Shown: positions 1-5,874, counted from the first letter of the stretch. The stretch: DNA of 6,660 nt from Pseudopedobacter sp038237895 (GCA_038237895.1 JBBRYE010000154.1:1-6660), one strand, 5' to 3'. Notes: generated by a model from the letters alone, not told the origin. Made by a program: numbers and translations.

Positions 1-350
1 CCTAAAATATCAGATAACAATTTTTGCAACTCTACTTCTATTATCGAGTTATGAAACTGTGCTTTATTTTGTTTTTAAAATTGCCTTGATGCATCTTTAT
101 CAATATCGTTTAGTTTTCCTTTTATAATTTGTGGATCTAAAAAGTAGAGAAGTAGTTTAAGATAATGATCGTACTCATTTTTTCGGATGGTTTCTAAATG
201 TACAATATCCTCAAATAGCCAATCTTGTGCTTTAGATGGCACAACTTTTCCTAAACCACTATCTGGGCTATGGATAATTAAGCAGCGTAAAGTTCCTATT
301 TCTGAACCAACATTTAGTTTAAAATCTTTAGAAGTTGAGCTTATAGCCAT
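1..350 (-). pseudogene. Arginine deiminase-family protein, N-terminal part, interrupted by an in-frame stop (continues beyond window)
   Basis: From the ATG at 348-350 the protein reads MAISSTSKDFKLNVGSEIG and onward, with the arginine-deiminase/amidinotransferase N-terminal pattern: N-V-x-S-E-I-G-x-L, then I-I-H-x-P-D, then L-F-E-D-I and an R-K-N-E-Y-D segment. Members of this fold hydrolyse or transfer the guanidino group of arginine in the cytosol. The catalytic C-terminal part lies outside the window. After 91 residues a TAA (75-77) stops the frame. Upstream-to-downstream on the minus strand the same frame then stays open for 24 codons to the window edge (KQNKAQFHNS, then IIEVELQKLLSDIL), which still looks like family sequence. 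The gene is therefore either nonsense-mutated (TAT or TAC for Tyr would be one change away), misread, or read through. I chose the start at 350 because the upstream frame (351-446) lies in a palindromic element and is not family-like. It is divergent from argS. Family call fairly secure; exact enzyme unknown. Confidence 0.72.
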
Positions 351-363
351 AGTTATAGGTTTT

Positions 364-444
364 GCGTTAACGATTGAAGCGGCATCCTTTTTGTCCGCCA
401 GTTGGCGGACAAAAAGATATAGCGGAAAGCGTGTTAAAACGCCC
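364..444. repeat. Palindromic intergenic element (about 80 bp) with a perfect 14-bp-arm hairpin
   Basis: The core is a perfect inverted repeat at 387-416: arms CTTTTTGTCCGCCA and TGGCGGACAAAAAG with a GT loop. It is flanked by related short blocks: AGCGG on both sides (379-383 and 421-425), GCGTTAAC at the left end (364-371), and a near-palindromic GCGTGTTAAAACGC at the right end (429-442). Because the A-run lies 3' of the stem on both strands, it is not a normal intrinsic terminator. It sits between the divergent deiminase and argS genes, 14 bp upstream of the deiminase ATG. The composite architecture resembles short repeated intergenic palindromes that I recall from Bacteroidetes genomes. 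That family resemblance is recollection and copy number is unknown. Confidence 0.6.
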
Positions 445-590
445 AAATAAATATTTGAACTTTGTTTTAAGAATTAGATATTCAAACTATTTATATTTTT
501 CAATAGAATAGAAACATTAATAACATAAATCAAAATATATTCAATTACAAATCTATCAGAATTAAATAATTATATACAGGCATTATTAAT

Positions 591-598
591 TATTTTTG
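591..598 (+). promoter_or_regulatory. Bacteroidetes -7 box (TATTTTTG) for argS, implying a leaderless or near-leaderless mRNA
   Basis: TATTTTTG is an exact match to the Bacteroidetes -7 consensus TAnnTTTG. It ends 4 nt before the argS ATG at 603, so initiation a few bases downstream of the box would fall on or next to the start codon. I do not see a clear TTTG -33 element at the usual spacing, so this rests on the -7 box and its position. Confidence 0.45.
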
Positions 599-602
599 CC
601 AC

Positions 603-2366
603 ATGAATTTTTTACTACAAGCCATTTCTAAAGCGTTTATACAAATTTTTGATTATGAAGTTTCTGAAAATCAGATAGTTTTAGAGCAAACTAAGAAAGA
701 GTTTGTAGGGCAGGTTACGTTTGTGGTTTTTCCTTATGTAAGGTTTTCGAAAAAATCTCCCGAACAAACAGCTCATTTAATCGGCGATTATCTAAAAGAA
801 AATTGCGTTGAAGTTGCGGATTTTAATGTGATAAAAGGCTTTTTGAATATCGTTGTAAGTGACGCTTATTGGATTGATGAATTTCTAAATATTTCACATC
901 CTGATTTTGGGAAATTGCCATCAAATGGACAAAAGGTGATGGTAGAATATTCGTCTCCAAACACTAATAAGCCTTTGCATTTAGGGCATGTGCGTAATAA
1001 TTTATTGGGTTATGCCGTGGCAGAAATTTTACAAGCAGCTGGTTTTGAGGTTATAAAAGCAAATTTAGTTAACGATAGAGGCATACATATTTGCAAATCT
1101 ATGTTGGCTTGGCAAAAATTTGGAGAAAATGAAACGCCAGAATCTACCGGTTTAAAAGGCGATCATTTGGTTGGTAAATATTATGTGATTTTTGATCAAC
1201 ATTATAAAAAGGAAATAGAATTCTTAAAGGCCGAAGGTAAGACTGAAGAAGAAGCTAAAAAACAAGCTCCGCTAATTTTGGAAGCACAAGAAATGTTGCT
1301 AAAATGGGAAGCTGAAGATGAAGAGGTGATTGCGCTTTGGAAAAAAATGAACAAATGGGTTTATGCCGGTTTTGATAAAACTTATAAAGCTTTAGGTGTA
1401 AATTTTGATAAATATTATTATGAATCTAATACCTATTTATTAGGGAAAGATATTGTTGCCGAAGGTTTGGAAAAAAACGTTTTCTTTAAAAAGGAAGACG
1501 GTTCTGTTTGGATAGATTTAACTGCTGATGGTTTGGATGAAAAGTTGGTGCAAAGAGCTGATGGAACTTCCGTTTACATTACGCAAGATTTGGGTACTGC
1601 CCAATTAAAATACGATGATTTTAAAATGCAGGAATCTATTTATGTGGTTGGTAATGAGCAAGATTACCACTTTAAAGTATTGTTTTTGATTTTAGAAAAA
1701 TTAGGCAAATCTTGGGCTCAAGGTTTATATCATTTATCTTACGGGATGGTTGATTTGCCTTCGGGAAAAATGAAATCGAGGGAAGGAACTGTGGTAGATG
1801 CGGATGATTTAATTGAGGAAATGAAGCAAACGGCTAAGGAAAAAACCGAAGCATTAGGCAAAGTTGATAATTTTGAAGCCGCAGAAAAAGAGCAACTTTT
1901 TGAAATGATTGGCTTGGGCGCTTTAAAATATTTTTTATTAAAAGTAGAGCCTAAAAAGCGTTTACTTTTTGATCCAAACGAGTCGATAGATTTTCAAGGA
2001 AATACGGGTCCATTTATTCAGTACACTCATGCTAGGATTAAATCTGTTTTGGCTAAAGCCGATTATCAAGAAACAACCTTAGATTATAATAAAGATTTAA
2101 AAGAAACAGAAGTAGAGCTATTACAGCTTTTGAGCAAATATCCAGAGGTTTTAAAATCTTCTGCTAAAGAACATAACCCCGCAGCAATAGCAAATTACGC
2201 ATATGAATTAGCTAAAACTTATAACAAGTTTTATCAAACGGAAAGTATTTTAAAAGTAGAAGATGAAGATGTGAAAACTTTTAGGTTAAAACTTTCTTAT
2301 CATACTTCACTAACTTTAAAAAAATCTATGAATTTATTAGGGATTCTGATGCCGGAAAGGATGTAG
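603..2366 (+). CDS. argS: Arginyl-tRNA synthetase (class I)
   Basis: Cytosolic enzyme that activates arginine with ATP and charges tRNA-Arg (EC 6.1.1.19). The 587-residue product has the full family layout. Residues 1 to about 85 form the N-terminal additional (Add-1) domain. The catalytic Rossmann core follows, with VEYSSPNTNKPLHLGH ending in the HIGH-type motif HLGH at 126-129. VNDRGIHICKSM (156-167) is a conserved ArgRS block. The KMSKS-type loop is GKMKSREGTVVDADDL with KMKSR at 389-393. A C-terminal DALR anticodon-binding domain runs from about FIQYTHARI (471-479) to the characteristic MPERM end (583-587). Length is normal for the family and no key residue is missing. The ATG at 603 is supported by the N-terminal domain starting at once and by the -7 box just upstream; there is no Shine-Dalgarno sequence. 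It is divergent from the arginine deiminase relative and convergent with the GNAT-like gene. Confidence 0.98.
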   Translation: MNFLLQAISKAFIQIFDYEVSENQIVLEQTKKEFVGQVTFVVFPYVRFSKKSPEQTAHLIGDYLKENCVEVADFNVIKGFLNIVVSDAYWIDEFLNISHPDFGKLPSNGQKVMVEYSSPNTNKPLHLGHVRNNLLGYAVAEILQAAGFEVIKANLVNDRGIHICKSMLAWQKFGENETPESTGLKGDHLVGKYYVIFDQHYKKEIEFLKAEGKTEEEAKKQAPLILEAQEMLLKWEAEDEEVIALWKKMNKWVYAGFDKTYKALGVNFDKYYYESNTYLLGKDIVAEGLEKNVFFKKEDGSVWIDLTADGLDEKLVQRADGTSVYITQDLGTAQLKYDDFKMQESIYVVGNEQDYHFKVLFLILEKLGKSWAQGLYHLSYGMVDLPSGKMKSREGTVVDADDLIEEMKQTAKEKTEALGKVDNFEAAEKEQLFEMIGLGALKYFLLKVEPKKRLLFDPNESIDFQGNTGPFIQYTHARIKSVLAKADYQETTLDYNKDLKETEVELLQLLSKYPEVLKSSAKEHNPAAIANYAYELAKTYNKFYQTESILKVEDEDVKTFRLKLSYHTSLTLKKSMNLLGILMPERM

Positions 2367-2382
2367 AACTGAGATTTATTTC

Positions 2383-2415
2383 AGACTTACGAAGTTTCAA
2401 AAACTTTGTAAGTCT
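2383..2415. terminator. Hairpin between convergent argS and the GNAT-like gene, putative bidirectional terminator
   Basis: An inverted repeat pairs 2383-2397 (AGACTTACGAAGTTT) with 2401-2415, giving 15 pairs including one G-T, around a 3-nt loop. It lies 17 bp after the argS stop and 8 bp after the stop of the opposing gene. The T-tract is short (TTT, then AAAAG) on the plus strand and absent on the minus strand, where GAAAT follows. It is thus a strong stem with poor tails. Its position between converging genes favours a shared transcription barrier, but it could also be a dispersed intergenic palindrome. Confidence 0.55.
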
Positions 2416-2422
2416 TTAAAAG

Positions 2423-3541
2423 TTAAAAAACACAAATCATGGTTGCGTGTTTTTTACCAAAAACAGAGCCTGTTGCGTCATGAATGGCCAACATTTTATC
2501 GTTAAAATCGCCAACCCAAGAAAGTTCTAATTCATCATATTGTTTCATAGGTATCACATACTCTTTTAACTTTATAAAAATGGCTGATTCTAAACCATGT
2601 TTTTGAAATTTTTGCTTCGTTCCCATCACAATTGCCCGCATTCTGTTCACACCTTTCCATCTATTGTAAACAAATTTTAATTTTCCAATTAAGTTTAATT
2701 TACCGTTTAAAGGTTTAATCATCAAATTAGCATCCGGTAAAATAACTACAAAAGAAGCTGGTTCTCCATTTATGTAAGCAAACCAAATCAGTTTTGGATC
2801 CATAATTTGCTTCATTTGCTCAAAACTTTCTTGAACCGTTTCTAATTTAATGGGAGCGAAATGGTCAAAGTTTTTCCATCCGTCGTTATAAATCTCCATG
2901 AAATCCTTTGCATACTTATCAAAGTTTTTAGGATTTAAATATTCAAAAGTATAACCTGGTTTATTAGAAACCCAGTTTGCGATCTTGGTAAAACGTTCTG
3001 GAAAAGGCTTTGTAATATCTAAATGGTTTGTCAGCTGTTGATATTCATTAACAAAACCATAAGCTTCAAAATGTTTTTGATAATAAGGTTTGTTATAATT
3101 CATCCCATAAGATGGATGTGTGAAGCCTTCAATCAATAATCCCCAAAAGGTATCATTTTCCCCAAAATTGATTGGTCCTTCCATGGCTTGCATCCCATTT
3201 TCTTGTAACCATTTTTTTGCAGTATCAAACAACAGTTTAAAAGCATCATAATCGTCTATGCACTCAACAAAGCCCACACCACCAGTTGGTTGCTCAAAAG
3301 TATCGGCTTTTTTATGATTGATAAAAGCGGCAATTCTTCCAATCAGTTTATGATGATCATCTAATAAAATATATCTTACTGCTTTACCGTGAGTGTGAAA
3401 ACTATTTTTTTTAGGGTCAAAAACCGTTTTAATATCATTATCTAAAGGACAAACCCAAACCAAATCATCTTTATAAATGATTCTTGCTACATCTAAAAAA
3501 TCTTTCTCTTTTTTTGGGGAGTTAACCTCTAAAATTGTCAT
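2423..3541 (-). CDS. Conserved GNAT-fold-like protein of unknown substrate
   Basis: The 372-residue protein resembles a conserved bacterial family often annotated as GNAT-type N-acetyltransferase or hypothetical (the YghO-like group). Visible blocks are an N-terminal region about 1-90 with WVCPLDNDI (29-37) and an IGRIAAFINH strand (67-76). Next comes GPINFGENDTFWGLLIEGF (122-140), followed by MNYNKPYYQKHFEAYGF (147-163), the clearest family signature. A second GNAT-like half with FAYINGEPASFVVILPD (254-270) ends in ELSWVGDFNDKM (338-350), the typical LSW-x-x-x-x-N-x-x-M pattern before a small G-x-x-x-G-K element. There is no signal peptide or membrane segment. The predicted role is acyl transfer in the cytosol, but substrate and partner are unknown. 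The ATG at 3541 lies only 23 bp after the end of the T-tract of the upstream terminator, with no obvious promoter between. Family assignment is from motif recall. Confidence 0.65.
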   Translation of the reverse strand: MTILEVNSPKKEKDFLDVARIIYKDDLVWVCPLDNDIKTVFDPKKNSFHTHGKAVRYILLDDHHKLIGRIAAFINHKKADTFEQPTGGVGFVECIDDYDAFKLLFDTAKKWLQENGMQAMEGPINFGENDTFWGLLIEGFTHPSYGMNYNKPYYQKHFEAYGFVNEYQQLTNHLDITKPFPERFTKIANWVSNKPGYTFEYLNPKNFDKYAKDFMEIYNDGWKNFDHFAPIKLETVQESFEQMKQIMDPKLIWFAYINGEPASFVVILPDANLMIKPLNGKLNLIGKLKFVYNRWKGVNRMRAIVMGTKQKFQKHGLESAIFIKLKEYVIPMKQYDELELSWVGDFNDKMLAIHDATGSVFGKKHATMICVF

Positions 3542-3570
3542 GTAAAATTTTATTGCTATTAAATAAAAAA

Positions 3571-3594
3571 AGCATCCACCATCTGGCGGATGCT
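3571..3594 (-). terminator. Intrinsic terminator downstream of the small acidic gene
   Basis: On the minus strand a 7-bp outer stem AGCATCC/GGATGCT, one A-C mismatch and two inner G-C pairs enclose a 4-nt loop. A run of seven Ts follows (complement of the As at 3565-3571, which include the last stem base). It lies 25 bp after the stop of the acidic gene. On the plus strand no T-tract follows, so it works leftward only. Its TCCGCCAG/TGGCGGA-like core resembles the palindrome at 387-416. Confidence 0.8.
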
Positions 3595-3618
3595 TAGAAA
3601 ATAATTATTTACAGATAC

Positions 3619-3780
3619 TTAATAGTCGTCGTCGTCGTCAAAATCGGTTTCTATAACATCCAAGTCGTCTAACGGCATATCTAAGTCGTCATCTTCATCC
3701 TCAGTAAATTTACTTTTCGATGTAGAGTCCAAAGATTCGTCTTCTAAATCTTCTTCGATTGGTTTGTGTTGCTTTCCCAT
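3619..3780 (-). CDS. Small, extremely acidic conserved-type protein (53 aa), function unknown
   Basis: The reading frame runs from ATG (3778-3780) to TAA (3619-3621): it begins MGKQHKPIEEDLEDESLDS and ends FDDDDDY. Twenty-four of 53 residues are Asp or Glu, only four are Lys, and there is no Arg or Cys. It has no signal peptide, membrane segment or recognisable fold and is probably disordered. Support for it as a real gene: a Bacteroidetes -7 box upstream (3870-3877), a strong terminator 25 bp after its stop, and placement in a gap that otherwise has no gene. I recall similar short acidic proteins with Asp-rich ends as conserved hypotheticals in related bacteria, but cannot verify this here. 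The final five Asp codons are all GAC, making a (GTC)5 tract on the plus strand at 3625-3639. Its function is not known; an acidic nucleic-acid-mimic or chaperone-like role would be speculation. Confidence 0.75.
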   Translation of the reverse strand: MGKQHKPIEEDLEDESLDSTSKSKFTEDEDDDLDMPLDDLDVIETDFDDDDDY

Positions 3781-3846
3781 TTGTATGATTTTTATTGTGT
3801 AATAAAGTTATAATTTTTAAAAAGGAACCAGAAATTTATTTTAATT

Positions 3847-3875
3847 TTTTTGATGTGTTAAATCGTCATCAAAAA
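3847..3875. repeat. Inverted repeat overlapping the promoter of the small acidic gene
   Basis: TTTTTGATG (3847-3855) and CATCAAAAA (3867-3875) form a perfect 9-bp stem with an 11-nt loop. On the minus strand the stem is followed by A residues, not Ts, so it is a poor terminator for scpB. Its right arm overlaps the -7 box at 3870-3877, so it could be an operator or a leader hairpin, or chance in AT-rich DNA. Confidence 0.35.
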
Positions 3876-3877
3876 TA
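3870..3877 (-). promoter_or_regulatory. Bacteroidetes -7 box (TATTTTTG) for the small acidic gene
   Basis: On the minus strand this is an exact TAnnTTTG match, with CTTG (3895-3898), a three-of-four match to the -33 element TTTG, 17 bp further upstream. Transcription would begin near 3865, giving a leader of about 85 nt before the ATG at 3780. This suggests the acidic gene is transcribed independently of scpB. Confidence 0.5.
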
Positions 3878-3910
3878 TAAAGGAAATTGAATATCAAGAA
3901 ATATTTTAAA

Positions 3911-4468
3911 TTAATCTGATTTTTCTCCTACTTCAGATTGAGATGGCGATTCAATATCTTTTAAATGAGGTAAATCTGAAACCGTATTAATTCCAAAATA
4001 ATCTAAAAAATAATCGCTTAAATTGTAAATGATAGGTTTTCCAGGGGTTTCGGCTTTGCCAGCGATTGTAATTAAATCTTTTTCAAGCAGTTTTTGTACT
4101 GTATAATCACAATTTACACCTCTAACTTGTTCAATTTCTATTTTGGTTATAGGTTGCCTGTAGGCGATAATTGCTAATGTTTCTAAAGCAGATTGACTAA
4201 GTTTCTTTTTAGTTTTTTGAATATGAAGTTGATTAATAACAGGTAGCATTTCTTTAATAGTAAGAAATTGATAACCGCCAGAAATTTTAACTAATTCTAG
4301 AGCAGAGTTTTGCTTAAAATACTTTTTTTGAATGTTTTCAATAGTAATTAAAACCTCTTCTTCATCAACATCTTTTTCTAAGGTTGCCTCTAAACACAAA
4401 ATAATTTCTTCTAATCTGATGCTGGTATCAGATGCAAAGATTAATGCCTCGATATATTGCTCAAACAT
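3911..4468 (-). CDS. scpB: Segregation and condensation protein B
   Basis: ScpB is the winged-helix (kleisin-associated, KITE-type) subunit that, with ScpA, joins SMC in the bacterial condensin complex for chromosome organisation and segregation in the cytosol. The 185-residue protein shows two winged-helix domains. The first spans about 1-85, starting MFEQYIEALIFAS, the usual ScpB opening, with SGGYQFLT at 63-70. The second contains the family signature LSQSALETLAIIAYRQPIT (90-108), then EIEQVRGV (111-118), LLEKDLI (127-133) and PGKPIIY (142-148), ending with FLDYFGINTVSDLP (154-167). The tail after about 168 is polar and variable, as usual. The ATG at 4468 fits the family start; a weak AAGG lies a few bases upstream. 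scpA is not adjacent. mqnC lies 65 bp upstream on the same strand without a convincing terminator, so cotranscription is plausible. Confidence 0.95.
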   Translation of the reverse strand: MFEQYIEALIFASDTSIRLEEIILCLEATLEKDVDEEEVLITIENIQKKYFKQNSALELVKISGGYQFLTIKEMLPVINQLHIQKTKKKLSQSALETLAIIAYRQPITKIEIEQVRGVNCDYTVQKLLEKDLITIAGKAETPGKPIIYNLSDYFLDYFGINTVSDLPHLKDIESPSQSEVGEKSD

Positions 4469-4533
4469 AAAGCCTTATAATTATTTTAGGATTAAAGAAT
4501 AAAGATAAAAGAATCACGACAAAAAAACCAGAT

Positions 4534-5658
4534 TCAATAATCAATTACCTGTTGTTCTAAATGCTTAACATCTGTTCGCCACTGATAGAGTTGATTTCGT
4601 AATTGAGGCTCAAAACCTGCAGCTTTTATAGATTGTTGAATCCCGTTTGACGTAAAGCGATGAGGAGCGCCAGCCGCACTAACTACATTTTCTTCTATCA
4701 TGATAGAGCCAAAATCGTTTGCACCAGCATGTAAGCATATCTGAGCAACTTGTTTCCCAACTGTTAACCAACTTGCTTGTATATTTTTAATATTTGGTAG
4801 CATAATCCTGCTTAATGCAATCATTCTAATATATTCATCACCAGTAACATTATTGGTAATTCCTCTTAATTTTTTTAGCAATGTGCCATCATCCTGAAAA
4901 GGCCAAGGAATAAAAGCAACAAAACCATGATTGCCTTCAGGTTTTTCAGCCTGCACTTCTCTTATCCAAATTAAATGCTCAAAACGTTCTTCAATTGTTT
5001 CAATATGGCCAAACATCATGGTTGCAGATGTTGGGATATTTAGTTGATGAGCGGCTCGCATCACATCTAACCATTCTTGTCCACCGCATTTTCCTTTAGA
5101 TATTAACCTTCTAACCCTGTCATTTAAAATTTCTGCACCCGCACCAGGTAAAGAATCTAAGCCTGCTTCTTTTAAATTTTTTAACACTTCATAATGACTC
5201 ATTCCTTCCAATTTTGCAACATGCGCAATCTCAGGTGGACCTAACGAGTGTAATTTTATTTCTGGATAAAGCTGTTTTAATTGACTAAATAAATCTGAGT
5301 AAAATTTTAAGCCTAAATCTGGATGATGACCACCTTGTAATAAAAGTTGATCGCCACCTAATTTTATAGTTTCTTCAATTTTTACTTTATAGGTTTCTAT
5401 ATCTGTAATATAGCTTTCGTCATGTCCAGGCCTGCGGAAAAAATTACAGAACTTGCAATTGGCAATACAAACGTTTGTAGTATTTACATTTCTATCTATT
5501 TGCCAGGTTACCTTACCATGTGGTACTTGCTTTTTACGCAATTCGTTAGCAACATACATTAGCTCTGGTGTAGTTGCATTGCGATAAAGATGTAAGCCTT
5601 CTTCTAAAGTTAAAAACTCAAAATTTTGAGCCTTGCCTAATATCTCAGGAATATTCAT
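4534..5658 (-). CDS. mqnC: Cyclic dehypoxanthinyl futalosine synthase (radical SAM)
   Basis: MqnC catalyses the radical-SAM cyclisation of dehypoxanthine futalosine to its cyclic form (EC 1.21.98.1) in the futalosine route to menaquinone. Residues are numbered from the ATG at 5658 (374 aa). The SAM/4Fe-4S motif is C-x3-C-x2-C at Cys64, Cys68 and Cys71, inside DRNVNTTNVCIANCKFCNF. MqnC-type blocks follow: LLLQGGHHPD (105-114), SLGPPEI (138-144), AGLDSLPGAGAEIL (165-178), SATMMFGHIET (211-221), FIPWPFQ (249-255), and SWLTVGKQ followed by GANDFGSIMIEENVV (312-326). DRN, LQGGHHP, the PPEI block and FIPW favour MqnC over its paralogue MqnE. A TTG two codons upstream (5664) is possible, but the ATG fits better with the -7 box that ends 3 nt before it. 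A perfect FNR-type palindrome lies upstream. No other menaquinone gene is in the window. Confidence 0.95.
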   Translation of the reverse strand: MNIPEILGKAQNFEFLTLEEGLHLYRNATTPELMYVANELRKKQVPHGKVTWQIDRNVNTTNVCIANCKFCNFFRRPGHDESYITDIETYKVKIEETIKLGGDQLLLQGGHHPDLGLKFYSDLFSQLKQLYPEIKLHSLGPPEIAHVAKLEGMSHYEVLKNLKEAGLDSLPGAGAEILNDRVRRLISKGKCGGQEWLDVMRAAHQLNIPTSATMMFGHIETIEERFEHLIWIREVQAEKPEGNHGFVAFIPWPFQDDGTLLKKLRGITNNVTGDEYIRMIALSRIMLPNIKNIQASWLTVGKQVAQICLHAGANDFGSIMIEENVVSAAGAPHRFTSNGIQQSIKAAGFEPQLRNQLYQWRTDVKHLEQQVIDY

Positions 5659-5661
5659 ATA

Positions 5662-5669
5662 CAAAAATA
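5662..5669 (-). promoter_or_regulatory. Bacteroidetes -7 box (TATTTTTG) for mqnC, implying a leaderless or near-leaderless mRNA
   Basis: Reading leftward, TATTTTTG matches TAnnTTTG exactly and is followed by TAT and then the ATG. The predicted transcription start falls on or within a few bases of the start codon. No clear TTTG -33 element is seen, which fits an activator-dependent promoter given the palindrome at 5690-5703. Confidence 0.5.
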
Positions 5670-5689
5670 CAGCTTATTATTAATTTTGT

Positions 5690-5703
5690 TTGATGATTAT
5701 CAA
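5690..5703. promoter_or_regulatory. Perfect FNR/CRP-type binding palindrome (TTGAT-N4-ATCAA) upstream of mqnC
   Basis: TTGATGATTATCAA matches the anaerobic FNR consensus TTGATNNNNATCAA at all ten specified bases. Its centre (5696.5) is about 39 to 41 bp upstream of the mqnC transcription start predicted from the -7 box, close to the class II activator position of CRP/FNR proteins. Binding is inferred; CRP/FNR paralogues in Bacteroidetes vary in specificity. Confidence 0.5.
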
Positions 5704-5713
5704 TAGTTGACTT

Positions 5714-5751
5714 TAATTCATTAATTAAAAAAGATTGATTTAAATGAATTA
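5714..5751. repeat. AT-rich inverted repeat upstream of mqnC
   Basis: TAATTCATT (5714-5722) and AATGAATTA (5743-5751) are perfect inverted copies separated by 20 nt. In sequence this AT-rich, such repeats can arise by chance. Its only extra interest is its closeness to the FNR-type site. Confidence 0.3.
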
Positions 5752-5762
5752 CAAAAAGCTTT

Positions 5763-5874
5763 AAAAACAGTTAAGCTCCAAACGGGGAGAGTGGAGCTTA
5801 AACTAACCAATTATAAACCTAAATTAAACGATAGGAAATTTTATAAAGTAACTGGGAACCACCCCGAATTACTT
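5763..5874 (-). ncRNA. Candidate structured RNA with two hairpins and a possible loop-stem interaction
   Basis: A comparatively G+C-rich island in very AT-rich intergenic DNA holds two hairpins. One has a perfect 10-bp stem, TTAAGCTCCA (5771-5780) with TGGAGCTTAA (5792-5801), and an 11-nt loop. The other pairs AAGTAA (5846-5851) with TTACTT (5869-5874) and has an inner GGG/CCC (5854-5856/5862-5864). CGGGG in the first loop (5783-5787) is complementary to CCCCG in the second hairpin (5862-5866). On the minus strand the first hairpin is followed by CTG and five Ts, like an intrinsic terminator. TACCTTTA (5886-5879), one base off TAnnTTTG, precedes the second hairpin. A leftward RNA of about 110 nt would begin and end with these hairpins. 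The alternative is a plus-strand leader or remnant of one. No known family recognised. Confidence 0.3.

Noticed and set aside
387..416. Intrinsic terminator at the perfect palindrome
   Set aside because: On both strands the stem is followed by A residues rather than Ts, and it lies between divergent genes where no transcript is expected to end.
364..444. Integron attC-like site, because of GGGCGTT-type ends and palindromy
   Set aside because: The ends do not fit the attC core consensus (GTTRRRY with RYYYAAC), and no integrase or gene-cassette array is visible.
351..446. N-terminal extension of the deiminase frame up to an ATG at 446
   Set aside because: The extra 32 codons are translated from the palindromic element. 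The family N-terminus begins just after the ATG at 350.
187..450. An 87-codon open frame on the plus strand
   Set aside because: It lies antisense to the arginine-deiminase-family gene and the palindromic element, and its translation resembles no protein family.
3851..3872. FNR-like site TTGATG...CATCAA upstream of the acidic gene
   Set aside because: The half-sites are separated by 11 nt, not the spacing needed for a CRP/FNR dimer.
4520..4545. Terminator after mqnC (GATT/AATC stem followed by seven Ts on the minus strand)
   Set aside because: The stem has only about four A/T-rich pairs and overlaps the stop codon. It is too weak to count as a terminator.
5659..5664. TTG start two codons upstream of the chosen mqnC ATG
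   Set aside because: The TTG overlaps the end of the -7 promoter box, so the codon would be upstream of the likely transcript start. The ATG at 5658 is more usual.
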